Shown here piece after piece: positions 36,748 to 46,460 of a DNA stretch of 64,000 bases (its first letter is position 1; every line of letters begins with the position of its first letter). Under the pieces are notes generated by a model that was given only the letters and a program-made list of their open reading frames with translations, was not told the origin of the DNA and ran no database searches. The stretch is taken from the NCBI RefSeq assembly GCF_010111755.1, contig NC_088955.1, forward strand, positions 62,001 through 126,000, given 5' to 3'. This stretch comes from Nakaseomyces glabratus (taxonomy: Eukaryota > Ascomycota > Saccharomycetes > Saccharomycetales > Saccharomycetaceae). The position numbers and the translations under genes were made by a program.

Positions 36748-38325
36748 TTAGTCGACAATATCAGCAGTGTTCTGAGGCTCGTCTTCTTCTGCAACATCAT
36801 TACTTTTAGCCTCTTCCTCGATATTTAAGCTCTCCATGGCATGCTCGTTCTTGTATTCCTCCTGCAGATGCTTGAACTCCTCTTCATTCTCTAGCAGAGC
36901 AGCAACCTTTATGATCTCTGCTTCACCGAGAAGATCTAAGGCATGTTCTGCAATGTCAATTGGTAAATCAGCAAAGGCTTCATTAACGGTATCCAAATCT
37001 TTGGTCTTCAAGGCCTCTTGTAAGTTCTTTGGAAGTTGGCCAAATATCTTCACTCTTTCAATCTCATTTGGATCAGACGATTCAAAATCTGGAAGCTCAA
37101 ACTCGATTTGTGTAGATTCATCAACCGTCTTTAACTGAATAGTCTCAACTCCTTGCCCTTCATTATTTCTTTCTTCTTCTTCTAGGATAACACACCTCTT
37201 CTTGACATGTTCAAACTTTGTATTCACAGAATCCAAAAATTGTGCTTTAGCAGCTTCGATTCTAGACTCTAGGAATACTCTCTTGAAGAATACTTCAATA
37301 GAGTTCTTCAAGCGTTGGACGTCCAATGTTGGACTTCTTTGCACATTGTAAATGGAATCAATAAAAGCTAGTATTTCTGCTTGGTGAAGAATTTGGTAAG
37401 TCCTCTTTTCGTCATGCTTTAGTTGTGATTCAAAGGCTTTCATCATTAGAGCATCCTTCTGTTGCTCAGTAATAATTTGGTAGTTTTCCATCAAGAAACT
37501 GGCTGACTTCTTGTAGTCACCAGTTGGAATCTTTGAGAACTGTTCAGTTTCAGGGAACAAGTGTAACATATCTTCGTCATCTGTAGTGGATTGTGTTTGA
37601 ACAGCCTGTTGTGATTCTTGAGCTTCTTCGTTGATGATCTGAGTACCTGTGGAAGCCTCTGCGATGGATTTTGGAGGTAACGCAGTCTCGCTAGTCCTTG
37701 TAACACCAGCCTTTTCAGCAGATTTCTCCAGCTCCCTGGCTTTCCTTTCTTCCTCCTTCTTGTATTTGTTCATGAAACTGCTGTCAAACCCGGTATGGAT
37801 GTCATCGCTAGAGATGTGTGCCTGCTTCTCCTTGTATAACTGCTTCAACTTCTCGTTAGCCTCCTTCGTGACGTCGTCGATCTTCTTTCTGTGCTTCAGC
37901 ATCAGCTCCCTCAGGACTGCCCCGTTGCGTGGATCCTGCCCATCCTTGATGGCGTCTCTTCTCAACTGATCGAAGAGGTCCTCCACCATCTCATTGTAAG
38001 TGGCAATCTGCGGGTCGACGTTCTCCCCAACAGACTTCTCGTTCTTGTCAAAGTTCTCATTCAGAAACTTGGTAACCTTGTCTTGCTCAGCAAGGTCCTC
38101 ATCCGCCAGAGACCCCAGCAGCTTGTCCACCCTCTTGTTCAGGAACGAGTACATGCCCACCTGCGCCTCCAGGTTCTTGATGTCCTGGTTCCGCTTGAAC
38201 CGCTGCTCGTGGATGCTCTGCTGCTTCCACTTGATGAACGACTTCTTGTCCACATTCGGATGCACCTCCACATCAGAGTCGTCACTCAGCTCGATCTTGT
38301 CCCACTTAGAGTAATCAATAGCCAT
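36748..38325 (-). CDS. CDC37: Hsp90 kinase co-chaperone Cdc37
   Basis: A protein of 525 residues, ATG at 38325; S. cerevisiae has 506. The N terminus MAIDYSKWDKIELSDDSDVE is invariant and contains the CK2 phosphorylation sites S14 and S17. The kinase-binding coiled-coil region, GFDSSFMNKYKKEEE, the Hsp90-binding middle domain (QQKDALMMKAFE) and the helical C-terminal part follow. Cdc37 delivers kinases to Hsp90 in the cytosol and is essential in S. cerevisiae. Order STB3-CDC37-TAF10 equals YDR169C-YDR167W. Confidence 0.98.
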   Translation of the reverse strand: MAIDYSKWDKIELSDDSDVEVHPNVDKKSFIKWKQQSIHEQRFKRNQDIKNLEAQVGMYSFLNKRVDKLLGSLADEDLAEQDKVTKFLNENFDKNEKSVGENVDPQIATYNEMVEDLFDQLRRDAIKDGQDPRNGAVLRELMLKHRKKIDDVTKEANEKLKQLYKEKQAHISSDDIHTGFDSSFMNKYKKEEERKARELEKSAEKAGVTRTSETALPPKSIAEASTGTQIINEEAQESQQAVQTQSTTDDEDMLHLFPETEQFSKIPTGDYKKSASFLMENYQIITEQQKDALMMKAFESQLKHDEKRTYQILHQAEILAFIDSIYNVQRSPTLDVQRLKNSIEVFFKRVFLESRIEAAKAQFLDSVNTKFEHVKKRCVILEEEERNNEGQGVETIQLKTVDESTQIEFELPDFESSDPNEIERVKIFGQLPKNLQEALKTKDLDTVNEAFADLPIDIAEHALDLLGEAEIIKVAALLENEEEFKHLQEEYKNEHAMESLNIEEEAKSNDVAEEDEPQNTADIVD

Positions 38326-38440
38326 CTCTCAACGCCCGCTTAGCCAATGCACCCAGACCAGTACAATTACAGTCAGTACAACTATTTAATGCTCAATACA
38401 ACTATTATAGCCAACATTCCTTTGAGCTGAAGGGAACTTG

Positions 38441-38476
38441 AACCCTAGGGGAACCCTAAACAAAACCCTAGGGTTT
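38441..38476. promoter_or_regulatory. Telobox/Tbf1-like ACCCTA cluster upstream of CDC37
   Basis: Three ACCCTA elements occur in 36 bp: AACCCTAGGG (38441-38450), AACCCTAAA (38452-38460) and the 14-bp palindrome AAACCCTAGGGTTT (38463-38476). The Tbf1 consensus in budding yeasts is ACCCTAA/TTAGGGT. They lie 115-150 bp upstream of the CDC37 ATG. Confidence 0.55.
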
Positions 38477-38500
38477 CTCACTCTATACAAGATGCTCATC

Positions 38501-38550
38501 GATGGTATTTAATGGTATTCAATGGCATTTATTGGTATTTATTGGTCTTT
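38501..38550. repeat. Five in-phase 10-bp repeats, consensus RATGGTATTT
   Basis: GATGGTATTT, AATGGTATTC, AATGGCATTT, ATTGGTATTT and ATTGGTCTTT occupy consecutive 10-bp steps from 38501 to 38550, with more degenerate TGGTATA and TGGCATC continuations to about 38570. It is between the CDC37 promoter and the TAF10 3' end. Confidence 0.85.
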
Positions 38551-38624
38551 TATTGGTATATTATGGCATCTATAATGCCCCTCGGTGGGTTATAAAGGCT
38601 ATATATATATAGGTGCCTGGGAGG

Positions 38625-39281
38625 CTACCTGTAGAAGTCGGGCCGTCCGATGTTGAGGCCGTACTCTGCCACTGCGCTGCTGAGGTCATTCACCGTGAGC
38701 ACCACTTTGGAGGCGCTGTTCTTCTCCATCTGCTGCTGCTGCTGCTGCGTGAGCTGGCTCTGCTGGCCGTTCATCAGCTGTCTGGCCTTGGTTTGCCCGT
38801 TGTTGGCGTTCTGCACCGCGACGTTCGACCGTATCCGCGAGTACTCGTATGCGTCGCTGGCTATGTCGCTGACGAACTTCTGCGTCGCCAGCGCGAGCAG
38901 GCGCTTCACCCTGATGTCTGCGCACTCGAACCCGTTCTTCGTCAGGTAGTAGTCTATCACCGCATCAGGTATGATCGGCGGGTTCTCCTTCATCATGTCC
39001 AGCACTTCCCCGAGAGTCTTGTCTTTCCTCGTGAACTCCGGCAGCTGGAACAGCTTGCCAGTGCCATCGTCTATATACGCCTTCTCCTCCGCGTTGCCCG
39101 CGTTGCCCTCGCTGGGCTCTGCATCTGCACCAGCACCAGCACCAGCATCTCCACCTGTACCTGCCGCAGCCTCTGCCCGCCCAAACAGCGCAGCGTTGTC
39201 CACCGGCATCTCGTCCTCGTTGTCGTCGAACTCGTCCAGCACTTCGTCCTCCTTCATGTCCACATCCTTGTCCACATCCAT
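38625..39281 (-). CDS. TAF10: TFIID and SAGA subunit Taf10
   Basis: A protein of 218 residues from the ATG at 39281 ([14 protein letters not shown]), the likely start; the open frame extends 45 codons further without an ATG. The N terminus is acidic with a Gly/Ala-rich tract. The histone-fold domain begins [17 protein letters not shown] and continues [32 protein letters not shown] and, after a Gln-rich loop, [23 protein letters not shown] at the C terminus. Taf10 pairs with Taf3 or Taf8 in TFIID and with Spt7 in SAGA. Confidence 0.97.
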   Translation of the reverse strand: MDVDKDVDMKEDEVLDEFDDNEDEMPVDNAALFGRAEAAAGTGGDAGAGAGADAEPSEGNAGNAEEKAYIDDGTGKLFQLPEFTRKDKTLGEVLDMMKENPPIIPDAVIDYYLTKNGFECADIRVKRLLALATQKFVSDIASDAYEYSRIRSNVAVQNANNGQTKARQLMNGQQSQLTQQQQQQMEKNSASKVVLTVNDLSSAVAEYGLNIGRPDFYR

Positions 39282-39591
39282 CTTTGTAACTGCCTCTGCT
39301 ACGTACTTGGCTCTGATGCTAAGTACCTGTAATTCCTCACTGTGCTCTTTATAACACTTCAAAGCTCTCAAATTCACAGATTTTTTGGTTTCTTGGAGCG
39401 AAGTGACAAAAGACAAAGGGGACTTTCATTCTGGGCTCGGATCAGCTCGGATCAGCACGAATAACACAGCAAGGCAGTCGCTGGACGGTTAAGTGAAGGC
39501 GCTAACTAGACTCTGCTGCTTATTCTGAACAGTTGAGCGTTTCCCCCGTCGAATTTGGCCCTAGGAATTGCATAGAGCACAGACATAGAGA
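39282..39591. other. Divergent TAF10-SEC5 promoter region
   Basis: About 310 bp. CTCGGATCAG is repeated in tandem near 39436-39455. No other recognised motif. Confidence 0.5.
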
Positions 39592-42537
39592 ATGGCATTC
39601 CAAGTGGACGAGCACAAGCTGCTCGAGATGTACAACTTGAACGAGCTGAACCCTGCGGACAGTGTCGACAACGACTGGCAGCGTGTGTCGACGATACAGT
39701 ATGACCTGGGTGCGTGGCAGGACAGCGGCAAGATGTTGGAGGAGAGGCCCTATGCGTTGCTGTCTGACCTGATAGCGCAGCAGAAAGGCGCGAGCCAAGG
39801 CAGCCGTGGGTTGCAAGGCGGCATAGATGCGTCTACGGTGAACGATCCCCTGGATGGCCAACTGGTGCTGGAGAAGATGCGGCAGTTGAGGATGAACCCC
39901 GAGCAAGCACCGCAGTATCTGGTCAATAGCAAAAACTTCGACGCGATCCAGTTTCTGCGTGGGATGCATAACAGGGACTCCTTCGACGAGTTGAGCCAGT
40001 ACTTGGACAGGTTGGACAGAGAGCTACAAACGCAAGCGGGCGACTTGCAGCACTTGGTGCAGACCAATTTTACAAAGTACGTCAAGATCAAGAGCCGCCT
40101 GGATCAAATATACTCTAACTTTTCGGAAGGTGGTGAACAAGAAAATCAAAATATAATGAAAGTAGAGAAACTGAAAGAAGAACTGGACGAGACGATAAGA
40201 TTCACCACACAGAAGTTGAACCCTGTTATCAATTATGAGAAGAAGATTAACAACTTCAAACTAACCAAGAGATTTATTGAGGAGAACAAATTCTTCATAA
40301 ATCTGCCAAAACAATTAAAATCACACCTAATACAAAACAATTACAACAAATTGATAACAGACTACTTGAAAGGTAAGGAGCAATACGATAAGCTAGTGCA
40401 ATACTTCGAAAACAAGGTCGTTGCTGAGTTTCATGATAACGAGGAGGAGAGCAACATCAACAAAACTCCAAAGGTAATAGAGGTTATATGGTCCGCTTGC
40501 CAATCGATAGTTGAAATATATAAGAGTCAATTGTGGAGACTAATTACCACACCATCTGTTATTGGTAATGCCAACAAGATAGCTGGTAAACAAAGCAGTG
40601 AGATTGACATTAGTATTGAAACACCCGAGATGTTTCTGCCCAATATATCTAGATTGCTAGACCTAAATATTGATGAAAACCCCATTATCAAGTGGATAGA
40701 ATCCAGAATCGATTATCTCGAGACAAAACTTAGAGACACCGCTCAGAATATGATTCTTAAAATCACCAATGCACAGCAAAACATAATTAGAAACCAGGTT
40801 TCGCACGCTGCTGAAACCGAAAGAGATACCGATGCTGTGGAGTTGGAGCACTATACAAATATAGATAAACTATTCAGCCATGGTGCATTTATGAAAAAGG
40901 GAGAATCTGGTGACTCAAATAACAATTCTAATACCATGATAAGTTCTGCACCCACCTTTGGTGATGGAACAATCATCTCCCAAGGTCTAACTGACTCCAT
41001 TATTGTGATAGAGATGTGGTTACTTATCCTCAAATATGCACAACAGCTGAATGAATTATCTGCTAGGTTTATCCAATTATGGGAACATACTGAAAAGTTT
41101 TTAGATGGTTCATATCAAACTATCTTGATAAATGAAAAGAGAAAGGAGAATATTTTACTGGTAGGTGACTTCAATGCTTGTGAGAAATATCAAAAACAAA
41201 TTCATTTGTCTGATGATGAAGTCAAAGGAATAAGACTAAAAGGTGAGAGCTTTGTTAAAATGATTGCGGACAGAATCTTTATACTATTCCAATCATCCCA
41301 AAGCAGCCTTTCCCAATTCACATCTGAGGATGTTTCAATGGATGATATGACATGGGAAAAAGAAATTGGCCTTCCTTCCAACTACGGATTTATCCCCCCT
41401 AACGCAAATGGCCTGAGTTGCTTAAGATACCTTCCTCTGATCATTGAACCGATTTTGAGGTTTAGTAGTGATTTGGCTCAGCTTAAAATAACACCAAAAT
41501 CAATTGAAATACCTAAGAAACTTGCTTCGATAATTATTGGTCGTTCGGTTAGTGCAATTTCTTCAACGAAGTTAAGAGATATTGCAAATTTCCATAAATT
41601 AGAAAACTGGGAAAAATATGAGTTTGTAAACGCTAGAAAAGATGATCTGAATGACTCCAATTATGAGTATGCTATTACTCAGTTTCCTACTATCATCAAG
41701 TCTTTCCAGGAATTATCAATCAAAACTATCAGAGATATTGTTTTTTCATTCGAGAAGTTGCCAACTATTGGTGGTGTATCAATAATCGAATATCCTTCCA
41801 AGAAGGTGCTAACAGGCATTGAAATTCAACAAATTATATCTATGGAAGCCGTTTTGGAATCAATATTGAAGAATGCAGCAAAAGATAAGGACAATCCAAG
41901 GAATCCACACACAATTCTCACATTGACTAATTTGCAATGTATTAGAGAGAGCACTTTTCCCGATATTCTACAGTTCTTTGATGACTGTTTTGAATGGAAT
42001 CTAAAGACAAAGAATTTGGAGTTATTCAATTTACTTGCAAAGATGGAACAATCTATTTTCGGTAACTATTTATCTGACCTGAAGATTAGCCTACGTGACA
42101 CCCTTGAATCGAAGTTTAATGAGATCGATTGGGCTACTTACACTTCTACTTCGTTTAGAGCTGGTGATTACATCATTGAATCTTTGATGGTACTAGTGTC
42201 TGTCCACAGTGAGTGTTCCCGGGATGGTCCTCAGTTAATTGATAGAATACTACGAGAGAGTCACATCTTCATCGCTAGATATCTCTTCGAGTCTTTCAAG
42301 CCATTTATTGGTAATATATCAGCAGATGGCCTGCTACAAGTTACCGTGGATATCCAATTCTTCCAAAGAGTCCTAGGAAGGCTGCTTGATAAGGATACTG
42401 AATCTACATTGGGCGCAACATTGCAGAACTGTTTCCAAAACAATGCCGAGAGATTGAAGATGTGCATAAAAGAAACGGAACCAATCGTCAATGCTAATTT
42501 GAAGAGAACAAGTATTCAATTTTCAGCATTCAAATAA
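39592..42537 (+). CDS. SEC5: Exocyst complex subunit Sec5
   Basis: A protein of 981 residues, ATG at 39592; S. cerevisiae Sec5 has 971. The N terminus carries Sec5 signatures (LLEMYNLNELNP, NSKNFDAIQFLRGMHNRDSF), then an HLVQTNFTKYVKIKSRLDQIY coiled-coil segment that starts the rod of helical bundles. The remainder is helical with no catalytic motifs. The exocyst tethers secretory vesicles at the bud tip and acts before SNARE assembly by Sec1, whose gene is two loci away. It converges on TRM82 with a gap of only 155 bp. Confidence 0.96.
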   Translation: MAFQVDEHKLLEMYNLNELNPADSVDNDWQRVSTIQYDLGAWQDSGKMLEERPYALLSDLIAQQKGASQGSRGLQGGIDASTVNDPLDGQLVLEKMRQLRMNPEQAPQYLVNSKNFDAIQFLRGMHNRDSFDELSQYLDRLDRELQTQAGDLQHLVQTNFTKYVKIKSRLDQIYSNFSEGGEQENQNIMKVEKLKEELDETIRFTTQKLNPVINYEKKINNFKLTKRFIEENKFFINLPKQLKSHLIQNNYNKLITDYLKGKEQYDKLVQYFENKVVAEFHDNEEESNINKTPKVIEVIWSACQSIVEIYKSQLWRLITTPSVIGNANKIAGKQSSEIDISIETPEMFLPNISRLLDLNIDENPIIKWIESRIDYLETKLRDTAQNMILKITNAQQNIIRNQVSHAAETERDTDAVELEHYTNIDKLFSHGAFMKKGESGDSNNNSNTMISSAPTFGDGTIISQGLTDSIIVIEMWLLILKYAQQLNELSARFIQLWEHTEKFLDGSYQTILINEKRKENILLVGDFNACEKYQKQIHLSDDEVKGIRLKGESFVKMIADRIFILFQSSQSSLSQFTSEDVSMDDMTWEKEIGLPSNYGFIPPNANGLSCLRYLPLIIEPILRFSSDLAQLKITPKSIEIPKKLASIIIGRSVSAISSTKLRDIANFHKLENWEKYEFVNARKDDLNDSNYEYAITQFPTIIKSFQELSIKTIRDIVFSFEKLPTIGGVSIIEYPSKKVLTGIEIQQIISMEAVLESILKNAAKDKDNPRNPHTILTLTNLQCIRESTFPDILQFFDDCFEWNLKTKNLELFNLLAKMEQSIFGNYLSDLKISLRDTLESKFNEIDWATYTSTSFRAGDYIIESLMVLVSVHSECSRDGPQLIDRILRESHIFIARYLFESFKPFIGNISADGLLQVTVDIQFFQRVLGRLLDKDTESTLGATLQNCFQNNAERLKMCIKETEPIVNANLKRTSIQFSAFK

Positions 42538-42692
42538 GTACATAACCATATATTGAATGAAATAGATTTAATGATTGCCAAAAATATCTCAACCGATGAG
42601 AGCTTTATTTTTCTATTATACAATTTTATTATCAACAATGCTATTAAGATGAGTACTTTTATGAGATGTAGAATTACGTACCCAATAGCGAC

Positions 42693-43958
42693 TCATGAGA
42701 AATGTTCACCATGCTTCTTCAAGGATGCGATGTTATATAAAGGATAAACCGAGTCTGCGTCTGCAAGTAGTTCATCCTTTTGCTTGAATGTGCTTATCCA
42801 TGACGAGTTTAGTTTATTCAAGTTCTCGTCCACAGAAAATGGTTTATTGGAGTCACCAGAATACGTTAGGAACGCAATTAATTGTTCTGCATTTTCATCC
42901 CTGTTATCAAAAGTAACAAGGTATTCACTCTTACCATTGCTCGAAATAGATACAACGTTATGCTTGAATTCCACTTGTTGTGCTAGGGACAACTCACCAG
43001 TTTCGGTATTACAGTGTAAGATAAACAGCACAGGTGTGGCTTCTACAAAGAAGGCAACATATGGCTGTTGACCGCATGACTTGATGGAAGCAACGGCATA
43101 CTCGATGACATTGTTCTCTTCATTCTGAAATCTTGCTGGAGCCAAATGCTGATCATTGATGAAAGGCTTCACCGCGTCCTCAAAGGAGTACTGTGACAGC
43201 AACTCACCTGATTGCCAGTTCCATGCAAATATCTCCTTGTCACCACCAGCACTAAATAAGAACTTCGTTTGCCATTTTGGAAGGTCCACCGACGAGACGA
43301 ACTCCTTGTGGCCGAACAGCCATTTGTCGACAATAAAAGTCTGTGGATAATGCGAAATCTTGATATGCTCGTCTCTGTCAGTAGTGATAATATAGCTCTT
43401 GTTGTTAGCATCCTTTGCAACTGCCACATCCGTCAGCATTGAGACGTGACCCAGGATAGGCTCGCTCTGGTCATCGATCTTTCGTATTGGCTCCTCGTCG
43501 ATTTTTAGCTTATAAACGTCACCAAACTTGTCTGCGACTATGATAGTAGTGTCTTCATCGGCCAATGCCAGCGCATTGGGTCTCTTTGGAAACTGCTGTC
43601 TCTTCATCACTTGCAGGAACTTCTCCGGATCTTCAGCTGAGGTATCGATCTTAAATATCACAACCGACTTATCAGAGTCCACGCATGCAATAAGCTTCCC
43701 TTCATCAGAGGTCAGCCTTAAGTTCCTGATGTACGAGTACACCGCTGGAGCACCAATACCTTGGCTGCCCTTCGGCTTCGCATCACCGGCATTGCTCTTC
43801 AACTTCTTGTAGGAATTGTGCGAGTCCCGCTGATCCGTGTCTACCCAGTAGCCCACCAGCTTCTCACCAGCAAACACGCTGATAGTGTGCTTGCAAACCA
43901 CATACTGGTACTTGTTCTGCGAATCACTGATCGCAACGTTCAATGGATGCACAAACAT
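42693..43958 (-). CDS. TRM82: tRNA m7G46 methyltransferase regulatory subunit Trm82
   Basis: A protein of 421 residues from the ATG at 43958 (MFVHPLNVAIS); upstream in-frame codons lack ATG. It is a WD40 propeller with the Trm82 motifs YSYIRNLRLTSDE, KRPNALALADEDTTIIVADKFGD, DRDEHIKISHYP and the C-terminal YPLYNIASLKKHGEH. It stabilises the catalytic subunit Trm8; the pair forms m7G at position 46 of tRNA. The divergent promoter holds a perfect PAC palindrome and RRPE. Confidence 0.95.
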   Translation of the reverse strand: MFVHPLNVAISDSQNKYQYVVCKHTISVFAGEKLVGYWVDTDQRDSHNSYKKLKSNAGDAKPKGSQGIGAPAVYSYIRNLRLTSDEGKLIACVDSDKSVVIFKIDTSAEDPEKFLQVMKRQQFPKRPNALALADEDTTIIVADKFGDVYKLKIDEEPIRKIDDQSEPILGHVSMLTDVAVAKDANNKSYIITTDRDEHIKISHYPQTFIVDKWLFGHKEFVSSVDLPKWQTKFLFSAGGDKEIFAWNWQSGELLSQYSFEDAVKPFINDQHLAPARFQNEENNVIEYAVASIKSCGQQPYVAFFVEATPVLFILHCNTETGELSLAQQVEFKHNVVSISSNGKSEYLVTFDNRDENAEQLIAFLTYSGDSNKPFSVDENLNKLNSSWISTFKQKDELLADADSVYPLYNIASLKKHGEHFS

Positions 43959-44095
43959 TCGCAAAAAAATTATACTCCTCTTCTGGTCCGTTTCCACTTC
44001 CAGAATCAAAGCCAGAATAATGGAAGCAAAGTAAAAAGTACCACCCCAGAAACCTACAAGTAATACCACAAGTTCCAACTACTATTGCAATTTTA

Positions 44096-44121
44096 GCGAT
44101 GAGCTCATCGCAAAAATTTTC
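44096..44121. promoter_or_regulatory. Palindromic double PAC plus RRPE between TRM82 and SEC1
   Basis: GCGATGAGCTCATCGC (44096-44111) is a perfect 16-bp palindrome made of two PAC motifs overlapping on opposite strands. AAAAATTTTC (44112-44121) follows directly and is an RRPE. TRM82 starts 138 bp to the left and SEC1 185 bp to the right. TRM82 is the expected ribosome-biogenesis-type target. Confidence 0.8.
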
Positions 44122-44305
44122 AGTGACGTGCGGCGGTACTTCCTCGCCGTTCCCCTTTAACTCTGCCAAACCTCGAAATTGCAGGCTAATAAGTAGTATA
44201 AACATGTCAATGTTGGCTGTAAATGGCTGGATAATGGCAGGACTGGAGCCTAGTGTCTAGTAATTGGTGTGTGTGTGGGCTGAAGACGAGGTTTTTCTTT
44301 TGGCG

Positions 44306-46396
44306 ATGTCTAATTTGATCAGGTTGCAGCGGGAGTATGTGTTGAGCACGATAGACTCTATAGAGACTGATCATGGGCTGAAGTTTCTTGTTATTGATGC
44401 GGAGGTGAAGCGGTTCTTTGATATGCTGAACCTGACTGAGCGGGAGCTGTTGAGCCATGTGACTTCTGTGGATTTCATTGATTCCAAGTCGCGGAAGGGG
44501 CAGCCTGGAGTGTCCGCTGTGTACATGTTGAAAGCGACGCAGTTCAACATCAATTGCATGGATGTGGACTTCCAGAACAGGCCCCCCAAGTATAAGAACG
44601 CCCATGTGCTCTTTCTCGTTGGTATTGGCGGGACTTTGTCCGAGTTTTACAGGAGCAAGCGATTTGTCACCCAGTTCACCAGGTCTGTGAAGATGCTTAA
44701 TATGAACTTCATGGTTAAGGAATCGCAGTACTTTCAGGCGTATGATATAGACAAGCCCTTGCAGCTATTGTTTAACCCCAATTGTAGGGACCTGATTGAC
44801 GATGTGGTCGAGAGAACGGTACGAGCATTACTGACCATGTGTGTCATGACGGGAGAGTACCCAATTGTCAGATATTACAACACTGGTCTCTGCAGAAGGA
44901 TCGCCACCGATTTCCAGGAGTCTCTAGATGATCACGCCAGAAACAACGAGGATTTCTTTACAGATAACTCGAGACCAAGGTCAGTTATGGTAATCGCAGA
45001 CAGAACAGTGGACATGTTTGCACCATTCTTACACGAGTTTACATACCAGGCAATGGCTTATGACCTTTCGGATAACATCACTGCCTCTGACGACATATAC
45101 ACGTACGAAGTTGAAAATGAAGCCGGGGAGAAACAGGTAAAGAAGACACCGCTGCTTGACATATATGATGAAGACTGGGCGCAGACAAAGCATCAACATA
45201 TCACCGATGTGCTTAAATATGTAGACGGTAAAATTAATGAACTGATTGCCCAGAACCCCAAACTGGTAGACAGGTCGAAGGCCAAGAATGCTGCTGATTT
45301 GGGTCTGATCCTTGCACACCTAAGTGGGTTTGACGAAGAGAGAAGAAGATATGCAGCGCACAAGGAGCTGGTCACCGAATTGTTGCAGATCAATTCCCAG
45401 CGGAAACTTGCCGAATGGGCGCATATTGAGCAAAACATCGCCGGTTTCGGTCTAGATGCTCAAGGGCATAAGTGCAAACATTTAACAGATGAACTTATAG
45501 AGGTATTAGCTAGGAAAGAACCCGACACTTTGGACAAGATCCGTTGTATTATATTATATGCTATATTCAGGGGTGGTTTGATAGAGCTTGATTTTATCAA
45601 GTTGTTAACGTTTATCGGTGTAAACGAGGAGCATGAATTCTTCCATAGCTTTATGATCCTTTTCAAGAACATTGGCATGCTGGGCATTAACATCATCAAA
45701 GAAGATCCTAAGACCAAACCATTCAAGAAAGTTTGGTTTAGCGACACAATTATAGACGACCCTAATGTGTTTGACACTTCTAGGTATATTCCCGCTGTCG
45801 GTAACATCTTATCTAAGATCATCACAAATCCGTTACTGCTAGATGAAGAGTCCTTCCCATATGTGAAGGACAAGCCTATCGAACTTCTTGATGAGGAAGA
45901 GTTAGGAGAAGGTCCACATTTGGCCACACAGAATTCTACTTCGCTGAGAAAAACGCGGCACAGAGCTAACTGGACCAAGAGAAATGAGCCTGTCGACAGG
46001 TCTCCACGCCAACGTTTCTTCTTTTACATGGCTGGTGGTATTACCTATAATGAAATAAAATCTGCATATGATCAGTCCTTACTGAAGAATAAGGATGTCT
46101 TCATTGGTAGTGACGGTATTTTCACGCCCAGATCATTTATGAGAAGTATAGAGAAGTTGGATGCCCCAAGGGAAGAGCTTCACCTTAACGACGACAAGAA
46201 GGTAAATGACAGGCCACCGGAGTTCTTATTCCAGGACATTGCCCCTACTATTGAGAGGCCAACGCATGTGCAGAGAGTTCCGATCCATCCCGACCAGTCC
46301 AAACAGCAACTGACACCTGAAAAACCCCAGGAGCCGTCCAGTCCTAAGAAGAAGAAACGCAGTAAATTCAACCTTTTCAAGAAAAAGGATAAATAG
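44306..46396 (+). CDS. SEC1: SM-family exocytic SNARE regulator Sec1
   Basis: A protein of 696 residues from the ATG at 44306 (MSNLIRLQREYVLSTIDSIE), which aligns with the known start; 14 upstream codons are in frame. Sec1/Munc18 signatures include RPRSVMVIADRTVDMFAPFLHEFTYQAMAYDL (cited by its ends) and FYMAGGITYNEIKSAYD. The C-terminal tail is Lys-rich (KKKKRSKFNLFKKKDK), probably membrane or SNARE binding. Sec1 binds assembled Sso-Sec9-Snc SNARE complexes at the plasma membrane and promotes fusion after exocyst tethering. Confidence 0.96.
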   Translation: MSNLIRLQREYVLSTIDSIETDHGLKFLVIDAEVKRFFDMLNLTERELLSHVTSVDFIDSKSRKGQPGVSAVYMLKATQFNINCMDVDFQNRPPKYKNAHVLFLVGIGGTLSEFYRSKRFVTQFTRSVKMLNMNFMVKESQYFQAYDIDKPLQLLFNPNCRDLIDDVVERTVRALLTMCVMTGEYPIVRYYNTGLCRRIATDFQESLDDHARNNEDFFTDNSRPRSVMVIADRTVDMFAPFLHEFTYQAMAYDLSDNITASDDIYTYEVENEAGEKQVKKTPLLDIYDEDWAQTKHQHITDVLKYVDGKINELIAQNPKLVDRSKAKNAADLGLILAHLSGFDEERRRYAAHKELVTELLQINSQRKLAEWAHIEQNIAGFGLDAQGHKCKHLTDELIEVLARKEPDTLDKIRCIILYAIFRGGLIELDFIKLLTFIGVNEEHEFFHSFMILFKNIGMLGINIIKEDPKTKPFKKVWFSDTIIDDPNVFDTSRYIPAVGNILSKIITNPLLLDEESFPYVKDKPIELLDEEELGEGPHLATQNSTSLRKTRHRANWTKRNEPVDRSPRQRFFFYMAGGITYNEIKSAYDQSLLKNKDVFIGSDGIFTPRSFMRSIEKLDAPREELHLNDDKKVNDRPPEFLFQDIAPTIERPTHVQRVPIHPDQSKQQLTPEKPQEPSSPKKKKRSKFNLFKKKDK

Positions 46397-46460
46397 AGAC
46401 TATAATTTCTGTAAGTAACAACTCAAAGTGTATCCCAGTAAATCGCATTGTTATCTAAAA

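Noticed and set aside
38613..39332. 239-codon open frame antisense to TAF10
   Set aside because: No family resemblance; TAF10 histone fold is unambiguous on the minus strand.
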